This document shows positions 26,627 through 36,252 of a stretch of 64,000 bases of DNA, piece after piece. Within the stretch, counting starts at the first letter, position 1. The number at the start of each line of letters is the position of its first letter. The notes below the pieces were generated by a model. That model searched no databases. It was not told the origin of the DNA and saw only the letters and a list, made by a program, of their open reading frames with translations. The translations under genes and the position numbers were made by a program. This stretch comes from Rhizomicrobium sp. GTDB lineage: Bacteria; Pseudomonadota; Alphaproteobacteria; Micropepsales; Micropepsaceae. The DNA lies in assembly GCA_037200385.1 (NCBI GenBank), contig JBBCGL010000001.1, positions 4,355,418-4,419,417 of the forward strand, in the 5' to 3' direction.

Positions 26627-27541
26627 ATGAGATCGCTCCGCCTCGTCCTGTCGGTTGCCGCCGTCCTGGCGCTGGGCCCCCATGGCGCCGAGGCCGGTAG
26701 CGCCCAGCGTCCCATCGTGGTCGAGCTCTACACCAGCCAGGGCTGCAGCTCCTGTCCGCCGGCCGACGCGCTGCTCGGGCGTCTCGCCCAGCGGCCGAAC
26801 CTCATCGCGCTCAGCCTGCCGATCACCTATTGGGACATGCTGGGCTGGAAGGACACGCTGGCCTCGGATGCCAACACCCGTCGGCAAAAGGCCTATGCCG
26901 CCGCCATGGGACATGGCGGCGTTTACACGCCGCAGATCATCGTCGATGGCGTGATCGACGTGGTCGGCAGCCGGGTGGCGAACGTCGATGCGGCCATCGC
27001 GATGCGTCAGGCCCAGCTCGCCGAGGCGCAGGCGATGGTCGTGGCGCGCGGCGACGCGGCCCGCTATGCGGCTGAAGCGGTGCGGGCCCAGGCTGTCGCC
27101 GCGGATGCTGCGCAGCCTGTCGCTGCCCGTTCGGCGTCCGCGCTCCTGCCGGCGCCGCTGCCCCAGCCGCCGGCCTCACCCCACACGGATCCGCTCGTGT
27201 CGGTGGCGATGCGCCAGACGCTGCAGGACCTTCTCATCGACATCGGCGCCGCGCCGGGCGCGCGCGACGCGACGGTATGGCTGTTCCATTTGCGCTCGCA
27301 GGTCAGTGTGAAGATTCCCTCGGGCGAGAACGAAGGGCACACCATCGTCTATCACAATGTCGTCGGCGGCCTGCGGGCGATCGGGACCTATAAGGGCCGC
27401 GCTCTCGCCATCACCGTGCCGCGTGCCGCGATGGCGAACCTGCCGCATGACGGCATCGCGGTCGTGGTGCAGCAGGGTGGCTATGGCCATGTGATCGGCG
27501 CCGCTTATATCAGCCGCCCCGATTACTACGCGAGCCAATAG
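26627..27541 (+). CDS. Secreted DUF1223 thioredoxin-like protein
   Basis: A 304-residue secreted protein with a signal peptide (MRSLRLVLSVAAVLALGP, cut near AEAG at 24). DUF1223 features follow: IVVELYTSQGCSSCPPAD, with a thioredoxin-like CxxC (Cys40, Cys43), then LPITYWDMLGWKD and TPQIIVDGVIDVVG. Family members are often about 230-260 residues. This one is longer because of an Ala/Gln-rich stretch and proline linker (about residues 120-185) before the C-terminal beta domain. A periplasmic disulphide role is plausible but unproven. Confidence 0.87.
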   Translation: MRSLRLVLSVAAVLALGPHGAEAGSAQRPIVVELYTSQGCSSCPPADALLGRLAQRPNLIALSLPITYWDMLGWKDTLASDANTRRQKAYAAAMGHGGVYTPQIIVDGVIDVVGSRVANVDAAIAMRQAQLAEAQAMVVARGDAARYAAEAVRAQAVAADAAQPVAARSASALLPAPLPQPPASPHTDPLVSVAMRQTLQDLLIDIGAAPGARDATVWLFHLRSQVSVKIPSGENEGHTIVYHNVVGGLRAIGTYKGRALAITVPRAAMANLPHDGIAVVVQQGGYGHVIGAAYISRPDYYASQ

Positions 27542-27560
27542 GCCTTAAACTCGCCGCGCG

Positions 27561-27890
27561 ATGGCGCTGTTCTTCGATTCGGAGTGGTTCGACGCGCGGC
27601 TGGCAGCCGCCGGGCTGACGCGCGCCACCGTCGCCGCGGCACTCGGTCTCCCCGACGCGGCGGTGGCCGAGATGTGGAAGGACCAGCGCGAACTCTCGGC
27701 CGACGATGTGCGCATCCTGAGCCTGCTGCTGGCGGTTCCGGTCGGCGAGATCGCGTCGCGCGCCGGCGTCTCGACGCCGATCCCCAAGGATGTGCCCGAG
27801 ACGGGCGAACTCGCGGCGCGGCTGACCGGGATCGAACGCAGCCTGGCGGAGATCAAGGCGCTCCTGCTCGAGCTGCGGACGCGGCGATGA
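27561..27890 (+). CDS. Small helix-turn-helix protein
   Basis: A 109-residue protein. Residues 10-60 read DARLAAAGLTRATVAAALGL then DAAVAEMWKDQRELSADDVRILSLLL, the layout of a Cro/C1-type HTH. The tail (ELAARLTGIERSLAEIKALLLELRTRR) is a short coiled coil, suggesting dimer formation. It follows the DUF1223 gene by 19 nt and overlaps the membrane protein gene by 4 nt. Its regulatory target is unknown. Confidence 0.68.
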   Translation: MALFFDSEWFDARLAAAGLTRATVAAALGLPDAAVAEMWKDQRELSADDVRILSLLLAVPVGEIASRAGVSTPIPKDVPETGELAARLTGIERSLAEIKALLLELRTRR

Positions 27891-28489
27891 GCGCAGTGCT
27901 TGCCGCGCTGTTGCTCTTCGCTTCCACGCTCGTCGTCTGGTTCGTCGCGCGCGCTGCGCCGCCGGCGGTGCGGGTGCAGCTGCGCTTCGCGGCGATCTTG
28001 TTCGCGGCCCTCGCGGCTGGTGCCGTTGCGCCGCCGCAGGCCGCATCGGCGGTCGCTCTGCTGGTTTTGCCGCTGGCGCTGGGCGTGCTCGCGCTCGCCG
28101 CCGCGGGCCGCTTTGTGCGCGCCGTGCCGTCCGTCGCCGGCGGCCTGCTTCTCGCCGCCATATGCCTCGCCGCCTTGGCCGCGGCGATCACCGGATTCGC
28201 GACTTTGGCGCTGGTGCCGGGCGTCGGAGCGATCTTCGCGATCGGCCTCATCTGCGCCGGCCGTTTCGCCGATGCGCGCTTGGCCGGGCTGCAAGGCGCG
28301 GCCGCGGCGCTGAGCTTCCTCGCCGCAGCGGCCGCTTTCGCGCGGGACGGCGCAGGTGCCCCGTTGTTGCTGTTCTGTGCGGCCGGCTTGCTTGGATTGA
28401 CGCTTGCGCTGTCGCGCTCAGGCGTCGCGGTCGCAGAGCGCGCCGGTGCCGACCTGCGCGACGCGCCCATAGGCCACCGCAAGGCTTGA
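27887..28489 (+). CDS. Integral membrane protein of unknown function
   Basis: A 200-residue, very Ala/Leu-rich protein with about seven predicted transmembrane segments (for example AALLLFASTLVVWFV, FAAILFAALAAGAV, ALLVLPLALGVLALAA, GLLLAAICLAALAAAI, and LLLFCAAGLLGLTLAL). Its ATG overlaps the HTH gene stop (ATGA). Its last 72 nt overlap a convergent gene on the minus strand. No motif beyond the hydrophobic segments is visible. Confidence 0.65.
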   Translation: MSAVLAALLLFASTLVVWFVARAAPPAVRVQLRFAAILFAALAAGAVAPPQAASAVALLVLPLALGVLALAAAGRFVRAVPSVAGGLLLAAICLAALAAAITGFATLALVPGVGAIFAIGLICAGRFADARLAGLQGAAAALSFLAAAAAFARDGAGAPLLLFCAAGLLGLTLALSRSGVAVAERAGADLRDAPIGHRKA

Positions 28490-28771
28490 GCGCACGGGCT
28501 GTGCCTGCATCAGCACCTGGCCGATCACCTGCGCGACGAAAGCGGGCTGCAGGGCGATGGTGTTCCAAGGCGGAACACCCGTGTCCGTGCCGTTCTGGGA
28601 CGCTCCAGCACGATGAGAGAAAGCGGCAGCGCGCTCGCGAAACCGCTCCTCGTCGCCGCATCCACTGTCTAAGGTACGGGAAGTATTGGATTTGCCGATG
28701 CCACGCGTCATCACCTTCGCGCGGGCGAGTTGCGCGCTGGTCGGAGCAAAGAGGGTTTGCGTTGTGCTCAT
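28418..28771 (-). CDS. Small conserved-looking protein of unknown function
   Basis: A 117-residue protein. The N-terminal half is polar and basic (MSTTQTLFAPTSAQLARAKV). The C-terminal half has PAFVAQVIGQVLMQAQPV and SSLAVAYGRV, a pattern I recognise loosely from small alphaproteobacterial proteins containing a 'FVAQVLGQ'-like helix. It has no signal peptide. It overlaps the convergent membrane-protein gene by 72 nt, which weakens the case, but the recognisable C-terminal helix supports coding. Confidence 0.5.
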   Translation of the reverse strand: MSTTQTLFAPTSAQLARAKVMTRGIGKSNTSRTLDSGCGDEERFRERAAAFSHRAGASQNGTDTGVPPWNTIALQPAFVAQVIGQVLMQAQPVRSSLAVAYGRVAQVGTGALCDRDA

Positions 28772-28894
28772 AACCGGTCCTTAAGGCAAACCCCGGACCG
28801 TCCCTGTCGGTTCCGCTCGTCACTTGAGGAATTACGAGTTTTTTAAGCCCCCCCTGCGCATGCTGCGTTGCATAAGGCCGAAAACCGGCCAGGG

Positions 28895-30610
28895 ATGGTG
28901 GATGTGAGTCAGCCGCTTCAGAAGAAGCCAGCCGACGAAGGCCTCGGGTCGCTCGCAGCGACCGAACAGGCCGAGCGGCTGCGCTATGCGATGCTGGGCG
29001 CGGGCGTTGCCGCCTTCGACTGGTCCATTGCCGACGACCGCATCGTCTGGGACGGTGCCGTCGATATCATCCCCTATCACGCCGATCCCGCCCGCCTCGC
29101 GCGCGGCGTCGCCTTTACCGGCTGGCTCAGTCCGGAATCGCGGGCCCGGCTGATCGCGATGGTCGAGTCGCGCTCGGCCCAGGATTGTCCGTTCGACCTG
29201 GTGCTCGAAGCCTCGTCGGCGATGGGCTCGCTCTGGATCACGCTCGAGGGCATGCGGATCGCGCGTCCCGACGGCCGTGCCGAGCGCGTCACCGGCTTCA
29301 TGCGCGTGACGACCGAGAAGCAGCGCGAGATGCAGCGCCTGAACTATCTGGCGACGCGCGACGAGCTGACCGGCCATCTCAACCGCAATTCGCTGCGGGC
29401 CGAGCTGACCCAGGCGATCGACCGGGCGCGGGCCGAGGACCGCCATTGTGCCTTCCTCGTCGCCTCGATCGACCGCCTCGCGATGATCAACGACGGCTAT
29501 GGCTTCGATGCCGGCGACGAGGTGATCGTCGCGGTCGGCGAGCGTTTGGCGCGGACGCTGCGCTCGAGCGACATCATCGGCCGCACCGCCGGCAACAAGT
29601 TCGGCGTGATCCTCCGCAATTGCTCCGAGCGCGAGATCGGCGTGGTGGCCGACCGGCTGCGCTCCGCCGTCCGGGGCAGCGTGGTCGACACGCGCTGCGG
29701 CCAGGTTTCGGCGACCACCTCGGTCGGCGCCGTGTGGCTGCCGAGTGGCGCCGCAACCAGCCAGGAAGCGATGCTGCGCGCCGAGGAAGCGCTCGACCGC
29801 GCCCGCAGCGCCGGCCGCGACGGCTTCTTCGCCTACGAGAAATCGCCGCTGCGCGAAGGCGCCAGGCTGCGCATGATGGCGATCGCCGACGAAGTCGTCG
29901 CCGCCCTGAACGACGACAGGCTGCTGCTCGCCTATCAGCCGATCATCCATGCCAAGGACCGCTCGGTCTTCAAGTATGAATGCCTGCTCCGCATGCGCCG
30001 CAAGGACGGCAGCGTGGCCACGGCCGGACAGTTCGTGCCGGCGGCCGAGCAGCTTGGCATCGTCGGCCTGATCGACCGCCGCGCCCTGGAGATCGCCATC
30101 GCGACGCTGCGCGCCAATCCGCAGGTCCATCTCGGCGTCAACGTCTCGGGCACCGCGGCGGGAAATCCCGCCTGGCTCAACGCCTTCCTCGACTATGTGC
30201 GCCTCAATCGCGATGTCGCACCCCGCCTCAACATCGAGCTGACCGAGACCGCCGCGCTGCATCACTTCGAGGAGAACGCGCAGTTCGTGAGCCAGCTGCG
30301 CGATCTGGGGTGCACCATCGCGATCGACGATTTCGGTGCCGGCTACACCTCGTTCCGCAATCTGCAGATGCTGCATCTCGACATGGTCAAGATCGACGGC
30401 GCCTACGTGAAGGGCCTGTCGGATTCGCCGGAGAACCAGGTCTTCGTGCGCACCCTCACCGGACTCGCCAAGAGCTTCAACCTCAAGGTCGTGGCCGAGT
30501 GGGTCGGCTCGGAAGAGGATGCCAAGCTGCTCGAAAGCTTCGGTGTCGACTACTTCCAGGGCTTCTTCTTCGGCGAGCCGGAACTCGAGCCGGCCTGGCT
30601 GAAGCGCTGA
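28895..30610 (+). CDS. PAS-GGDEF(degenerate)-EAL protein, probable c-di-GMP phosphodiesterase
   Basis: A 571-residue cytosolic protein: a PAS-like domain (about 25-140), a GGDEF domain (about 145-305) and an EAL domain (about 320-560). The GGDEF signature is replaced by AGNKF (TAGNKFGV), so no cyclase activity is expected. In the EAL domain the signature reads ECL (KYECLLRMR), keeping the catalytic glutamate, and ELTET, IDDFGAGY, VKIDG and DYFQGFFFG are intact, so phosphodiesterase activity is likely. The degenerate GGDEF domain may sense GTP. The start is uncertain: ATG 28895 is used, but GTG 28904 is better spaced from AGGG at 28891-28894, and TTG 28868 is open. Confidence 0.88.
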   Translation: MVDVSQPLQKKPADEGLGSLAATEQAERLRYAMLGAGVAAFDWSIADDRIVWDGAVDIIPYHADPARLARGVAFTGWLSPESRARLIAMVESRSAQDCPFDLVLEASSAMGSLWITLEGMRIARPDGRAERVTGFMRVTTEKQREMQRLNYLATRDELTGHLNRNSLRAELTQAIDRARAEDRHCAFLVASIDRLAMINDGYGFDAGDEVIVAVGERLARTLRSSDIIGRTAGNKFGVILRNCSEREIGVVADRLRSAVRGSVVDTRCGQVSATTSVGAVWLPSGAATSQEAMLRAEEALDRARSAGRDGFFAYEKSPLREGARLRMMAIADEVVAALNDDRLLLAYQPIIHAKDRSVFKYECLLRMRRKDGSVATAGQFVPAAEQLGIVGLIDRRALEIAIATLRANPQVHLGVNVSGTAAGNPAWLNAFLDYVRLNRDVAPRLNIELTETAALHHFEENAQFVSQLRDLGCTIAIDDFGAGYTSFRNLQMLHLDMVKIDGAYVKGLSDSPENQVFVRTLTGLAKSFNLKVVAEWVGSEEDAKLLESFGVDYFQGFFFGEPELEPAWLKR

Positions 30611-30737
30611 CCGGCGGAACTTTCCCCACCCTTGACCATGCCACCGAATTTGATGCCTTGTGCCGCAGCGCACCTGTTCCCGCAGTGCGCAAAATAATAA
30701 GTGCGAGTCCGTGGCCACCAGCCCGGTGCTTGGGTGC

Positions 30738-32618
30738 ATGGCGAAGATCCCGGTTTACAGTGTCTACCCCGACAATGGCCATTCGCCTCTCGGCCTGGCC
30801 GCGATCATAGCGTTTGCCAAGCGCTACAAGGACGGTGTGCTCGAGCAGGCGTTCGACTTCGTTCCCGGATATGTCGACGGCCCGCGCGCCGTTTTGGAAA
30901 AAGTCCTGACGGGCCGCCCCGGGGTCATTCTCTGTTCCGACTACGTTTGGACGACCGTCAGGAATTTTCAGCTCTCCGGCCTGCTGAAATCCGGCCTGCC
31001 GGGCTCAATCGTGATCCATGGCGGTCCCGACGTGCCGAAATACGAGGACAGCTGCCGCGCCTTTTTCGCGCGCTATCCCATCCTCGACATCGCGGTGCGC
31101 GGCGAGGGCGAGATCGTCACCGCAGAGCTGTTGGAACAGCTCGCCGCGCAGGGCTTGGAGAGCGCGGCGCGCGACCCGAGTTTCCTCTCGGCGGTGCCCG
31201 GCATCACCTTTCGCAACGGGGCGGACATCGTGCGCACCGGCGAACGGCCGCAGGTCAGGACGCTGGACGCATTCCCCTCGCCCTATCTGACCGGTCACTT
31301 CGTGCCGCAGGAGGTGGCGCGCTGGAAAGCCGTCGTGCTGGAGACCAACCGCGGCTGCCCCTATGGCTGCGCGTTCTGCGATTGGGGCTCGCTCACCCTC
31401 TCGAAAATCCGCAAATTCGACCTCGACCAGGTGGAGGCGGAAATCGCCTGGGTCGCCGAGCACAAGATCCCGATCATGTGGATCGCCGATGCGAATTTCG
31501 GAATCTTCGAGCGCGATGTCCGCATCGCGCAGGTGATCGCCGATGCCGCCCGGACGCACGGCTATCCCAAGCAGGTCATCCTCAGCTACGCGAAAAACGC
31601 CACCGCCCGGCTCGCCACGATCGTGAGCACGCTATGCTCCGCCGGCGTCATGGCGCACGGCATCGTCTCCATCCAGACGCGCGACGAGGACACACTGACC
31701 GCCATCAACCGCTCGAACATCTCCACCCAGCGCTACGAGGAGCTGATCGAGGTGTTCCGCTCCAACCGGCTTCCGATGTCGACCGACCTGATGATGGGAC
31801 TGCCCGGCAGCACGCCGGAGACCTTCAAGGGCGACCTGCAGTTCTTCTACGACCGCCGGGTCGGCCTCAAGGTCTATCCGACGCGGCTGCTGCCGAACAG
31901 CCCGATGGCCCATCCCGACTACATGGCCAAGCACAAGATCAAGATCGACGCCGAGAACCGGGTGGTGGAGAGCGCCAGCTTTTCGCAGGCCGACCTCGCG
32001 CGGATGCGGCGGATCTCCAAGCTCTATGCCGGCATGGTGCAGGCGCGGGCGCTCAAATATCCGCTCCTCTATCTGCAGCTCGAGCACGGCCTGCGCTCTC
32101 TCGACGTGCTTGACGCCCTGCAGGAGCGGATGGAGAGCGATCCGGCCTCCGTGTCCCAGATCGTCGATTCAGTCGAGGAATATCGCGAAAACTTCGCCGC
32201 CATGACGGTCGCCGAATGGACCGTGTTCTATGCGCAGTTCGCGGCCTTCGTCGCCGGCCGCTACGGCGTGGACGATGCGGCCTTCCGCATCGTGCTGCAG
32301 GTCCAGGCCGCGGTCGTGCCCGCGCCCGACCGCCCGCTGCCGGCCGAACTCGCGATGGCGCATGATTTCGCTGCCTGGCACGCCCAACTCGGCCGCGTCC
32401 GCAACATCGAAGACGCGCGCGCCGCCGCGCCGCCGCGTCTGACGCAATTCGGGCCCGGCGTGCTGCATATCTCCGATCCCAACGATCTGTGCGGCGCCAA
32501 CGCCCATTTCCTGCAGGACCTCTACGACATCCACATCATCGAATGGGAGCTGTCGTCGGCGCTCATGCCCGATTACCTGCTGCCCGTCACCACGCAGCAG
32601 CACGCGCTCGTCGATTGA
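30738..32618 (+). CDS. B12-binding-domain radical SAM protein, orphan
   Basis: A 626-residue protein. Residues 1-150 look like a cobalamin-binding Rossmann domain (VYSVYPDNGHSPLGLAAII, SIVIHGGPDVPKY, VRGEGE). The radical SAM domain has NRGCPYGCAFCDWGS, with the [4Fe-4S]-binding CxxxCxxC at Cys207, Cys211 and Cys214. The tail adds an extra helical domain. Known relatives methylate unactivated carbon or phosphorus, or do rearrangements in natural-product pathways. There is no biosynthetic neighbour here, so the substrate is open. ATG 30738 is chosen because MAKIPVYSVYP begins the first strand. Confidence 0.85.
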   Translation: MAKIPVYSVYPDNGHSPLGLAAIIAFAKRYKDGVLEQAFDFVPGYVDGPRAVLEKVLTGRPGVILCSDYVWTTVRNFQLSGLLKSGLPGSIVIHGGPDVPKYEDSCRAFFARYPILDIAVRGEGEIVTAELLEQLAAQGLESAARDPSFLSAVPGITFRNGADIVRTGERPQVRTLDAFPSPYLTGHFVPQEVARWKAVVLETNRGCPYGCAFCDWGSLTLSKIRKFDLDQVEAEIAWVAEHKIPIMWIADANFGIFERDVRIAQVIADAARTHGYPKQVILSYAKNATARLATIVSTLCSAGVMAHGIVSIQTRDEDTLTAINRSNISTQRYEELIEVFRSNRLPMSTDLMMGLPGSTPETFKGDLQFFYDRRVGLKVYPTRLLPNSPMAHPDYMAKHKIKIDAENRVVESASFSQADLARMRRISKLYAGMVQARALKYPLLYLQLEHGLRSLDVLDALQERMESDPASVSQIVDSVEEYRENFAAMTVAEWTVFYAQFAAFVAGRYGVDDAAFRIVLQVQAAVVPAPDRPLPAELAMAHDFAAWHAQLGRVRNIEDARAAAPPRLTQFGPGVLHISDPNDLCGANAHFLQDLYDIHIIEWELSSALMPDYLLPVTTQQHALVD

Positions 32619-32627
32619 TCGACGCCT

Positions 32628-33236
32628 CTATTTGCGCTGGCTGAGCTCGGCGAGTTGGCGGCGCATCGCCTCGATCTCGCTCTTCAGCTCGCTGATCTCT
32701 TCCGACGGCTTCGGCTTGGGCTCGGTCGCCGCGGCGCCGTTGCCCTTCGGCTCCTCGTCGCCGCCCGCGCGCCGCGTCGCGGCGAACGGGGAGAACATCG
32801 ACATCGCGCGTTCGAACATCGCCATGTTCTGGCGCGTGAGGTTCTCGATCACCTGGCCCGAGCCGCCGAACGCCTCGGCCAGGCGGTTGCGCATCGCCTC
32901 CTGGTTCTTGGCGAAGCCGTCCATGCTCATGTCGAGATAGCCCGGCACGAAGCTCTGCAGGCTGTCGCCGTAGAAGCGGATGAGCTGGCGCAGGAACTTG
33001 ATCGGCAGCAGGCTCTGCCCCTTGGCCTCTTCCTCGAAGATGATCTGGGTGAGGACCGAGCGGGTGATGTCCTCGCCGGTGCGCGCGTCGCGCACCTCGA
33101 ACTCGGTTCCTTCCTTCACCATCGACGCCAGATGATCGAGCGTGACATAGCTCGAGGTCTGCGTGTTGTAGAGCCGGCGGTTCGCGTATTTCTTGATGAC
33201 GACAGGCGTCTCCGCCTTGGGGTTGTCTTCCGGCAC
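32628..33236 (-). CDS. phaR: Polyhydroxyalkanoate synthesis repressor PhaR
   Basis: A 202-residue PhaR. The N-terminal VIKKYANRRLYNTQTSSYVTL is the PHB/PHA accumulation regulator DNA-binding domain, followed by ITRSVLTQIIFEEE and LRQLIRFYGDSLQSFVPGYLD. The tail (EEISELKSEIEAMRRQLAEL) is a coiled coil. PhaR represses PHA genes and detaches when polymer accumulates. The start is a GTG (33234-33236), since no ATG fits. It is divergent from phaA with 237 nt between them. Confidence 0.95.
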   Translation of the reverse strand: MPEDNPKAETPVVIKKYANRRLYNTQTSSYVTLDHLASMVKEGTEFEVRDARTGEDITRSVLTQIIFEEEAKGQSLLPIKFLRQLIRFYGDSLQSFVPGYLDMSMDGFAKNQEAMRNRLAEAFGGSGQVIENLTRQNMAMFERAMSMFSPFAATRRAGGDEEPKGNGAAATEPKPKPSEEISELKSEIEAMRRQLAELSQRK

Positions 33237-33341
33237 GCGGTTTCTCTCGCTGGAAATGGTGTTTCGCGCCTCTTTCGGGCGCTCCCTTGTGCTTAAAACA
33301 ACAACATGGCTCCGCCCCTGTCCAGTGCCATTTGAGCAACC

Positions 33342-33356
33342 GCAACATCAGGTTGC
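33342..33356. promoter_or_regulatory. Candidate PhaR operator (GCAAC-N5-GTTGC)
   Basis: The perfect inverted repeat GCAAC (33342-33346) N5 GTTGC (33352-33356) lies in the middle of the phaR-phaA divergent region, with an extra AGCAAC just upstream. PhaR proteins recognise TGC/GCA-rich sites, so this is a plausible shared operator. The assignment is inference. Confidence 0.45.
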
Positions 33357-33374
33357 ATCGCGGTCACGCCTTAA

Positions 33375-34646
<1,272 letters not shown>

Positions 34647-34668
34647 GCATCCGATCTCGCTTTGGATG

Positions 34669-34697
34669 GGGCGGCGGAGCGATCCGCCGCCCTTTCT
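34669..34697 (+). terminator. Intrinsic terminator after phaA
   Basis: A perfect 10-bp stem (GGGCGGCGGA, 34669-34678, with TCCGCCGCCC, 34683-34692) with a GCGA loop is followed by TTTCT. It lies 23 nt after the phaA stop, so phaB should have its own promoter in the following 110 nt. Confidence 0.75.
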
Positions 34698-34808
34698 GCT
34701 GAGTTCGAAAATGTCTCGGCGAAGTGTCGCGCAAGTCTTTTGTTGCGCCATCCCGCGCGACCGCGCTATGTGCTACGCAACGATAAAATCTCACGGGGAC
34801 GACCAGAC

Positions 34809-35534
34809 ATGGCACGGGTGGCATTGGTGACGGGAGGGACGCGCGGCATCGGCGCGGCGATTTCCGTCGGCCTGAAGAATTGCGGCTACAGCGTCGCGGC
34901 GAATTATTGCGGCAACGACGCCGCGGCCGAGAAATTCAAGGCCGAGACGGGAATCCCGGTGTTCAAATGGGATGTCGGCAGCGCCGCCGCCTGCGCCGCC
35001 GGCCTCAAGGAGGTCGAGGCGGCGCTCGGCCCGGTCGACATCCTCGTGAACAATGCCGGCGTCACCAAGGATGCCATGCTGCACAAGATGACCGCCGAGC
35101 AGTGGGACGACGTGATCCGCATCGATCTCGGCTCGATGTTCTACATGACGCGGCCGCTGATCGACGGCATGCGCGAGCGCAATTTTGGCCGCATCGTCAA
35201 CATCTCCTCGATCAACGGCCAGAAGGGCCAGATGGGCCAGACCAACTATTCCGCCGCCAAGGCCGGGATCATCGGCTTCACCAAGGCGCTGGCGCAGGAG
35301 ACTGCGAAGAAGGGCATCACGGTCAACGTGATCTGCCCCGGCTACATCGACACCGAGATGGTCCAGGCGGTGCCGCCCAAGGTGCTCGAAGGCATCATCT
35401 CGACCATCCCGGTCGGCCGGCTCGGCAAGGCCGAGGAGATCGCCAAGATGACCTGCTTCCTCGCGTCCGACGACGCCGCCTTCATCACCGGCGCCACCAT
35501 GACGGTGAACGGCGCGCAGTATATTGCGGGCTGA
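34809..35534 (+). CDS. phaB: Acetoacetyl-CoA reductase
   Basis: A 241-residue SDR of the PhaB/FabG type that reduces acetoacetyl-CoA to (R)-3-hydroxybutyryl-CoA with NADPH. TGGTRGIG (8-15), NNAG (81-84), and Ser134, Tyr147 and Lys151 are intact. The VNISSINGQKGQMGQTNYSA stretch and CPGYIDTEMV are typical of PhaB rather than of FabG. ATG 34809 is chosen because it starts the first strand and follows a GGGGA ribosome site; the open extension to 34662 overlaps the terminator. Position after phaA supports the assignment. No phaC is in this window. Confidence 0.94.
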   Translation: MARVALVTGGTRGIGAAISVGLKNCGYSVAANYCGNDAAAEKFKAETGIPVFKWDVGSAAACAAGLKEVEAALGPVDILVNNAGVTKDAMLHKMTAEQWDDVIRIDLGSMFYMTRPLIDGMRERNFGRIVNISSINGQKGQMGQTNYSAAKAGIIGFTKALAQETAKKGITVNVICPGYIDTEMVQAVPPKVLEGIISTIPVGRLGKAEEIAKMTCFLASDDAAFITGATMTVNGAQYIAG

Positions 35535-35592
35535 ACCGATCGCGTGTACGGCCTCGTCCTTCGGCGCGCTCGAGATGGGGCCTTCTCCAAGG

Positions 35593-35623
35593 CCCTCATC
35601 CTGAGCTTGTCGAAGGATGAGGG
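35593..35623. repeat. Palindromic repeat overlapping the ccmA start
   Basis: The perfect inverted repeat CCCTCATCCT (35593-35602) and AGGATGAGGG (35614-35623) encloses an 11-nt loop GAGCTTGTCGA. This matches the common alphaproteobacterial TCATCCTGAGCTTGTCGAAGGATGA palindrome. Its right arm contains the first ATG of ccmA. Confidence 0.75.
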
Positions 35624-36252
35624 ATCGCTTGAGCACGGTTGCCAGCCTCGGCGTCGAACGTCTCACCTGCATCCGCGGGCAGCGCGTCCTGTTCCGCGAT
35701 CTGAGCTTTCGCGTCGCCGGCGGACAGATACTGTCGCTTGAAGGTCCCAACGGTGCCGGCAAGACCTCGCTGCTGCGCCTGCTTGCGGGCTTCCTGGTCC
35801 CCGCCGCCGGCAGGATCGCGCTGACTGCGGGCGCCGCGACGATCGACGATGCCGAGGAGCGTGGCCGTCTGATCGGCTGGCTCGGCCATCACGACGCCGC
35901 CAAGCCGCAGCTGACGCCGCTCGAGGTCCTGGCGTTTTTTGCCGGTCTCTATCGCAGCGACGCGAAGATCGCCGACGCCCTCGCCGCGGTCGGTCTCGCG
36001 GCGGTGGCAAGCTTGCCTTGCCAATACCTGTCCGCCGGACAGAAGAAGCGCCTCGCGCTGGCGCGGCTGAAGATCTCCAATCGTCCCGTCTGGCTGCTCG
36101 ACGAGCCGCTCGCGTCGCTCGATGCCGGCGGCAAGCGGCTCGCCGCCGAGTTTCTCGACGCCCATGCCCTGTTCGGCGGCATCGCCATCGCGGCGACGCA
36201 CGAGCCGCTGGGGATCGCGTGCGAGCGGCTGGTGCTGGGGGCGCCGGCATGA
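35617..36252 (+). CDS. ccmA: Haem ABC exporter ATPase CcmA
   Basis: A 211-residue ATPase of the Ccm system, which with CcmBCD drives release of haem-bound CcmE for cytochrome c maturation. Walker A GPNGAGKTS (43-51), signature LSAGQKKR, Walker B VWLLDEPLASLD and THEPLG switch are present. The ATG at 35617 lies inside a palindromic repeat whose AGG would also be the ribosome site for a TTG at 35629, 6 nt after GAGGG; the true start may be that TTG. Its stop overlaps the next ATG (36249). Confidence 0.94.
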   Translation: MRDRLSTVASLGVERLTCIRGQRVLFRDLSFRVAGGQILSLEGPNGAGKTSLLRLLAGFLVPAAGRIALTAGAATIDDAEERGRLIGWLGHHDAAKPQLTPLEVLAFFAGLYRSDAKIADALAAVGLAAVASLPCQYLSAGQKKRLALARLKISNRPVWLLDEPLASLDAGGKRLAAEFLDAHALFGGIAIAATHEPLGIACERLVLGAPA

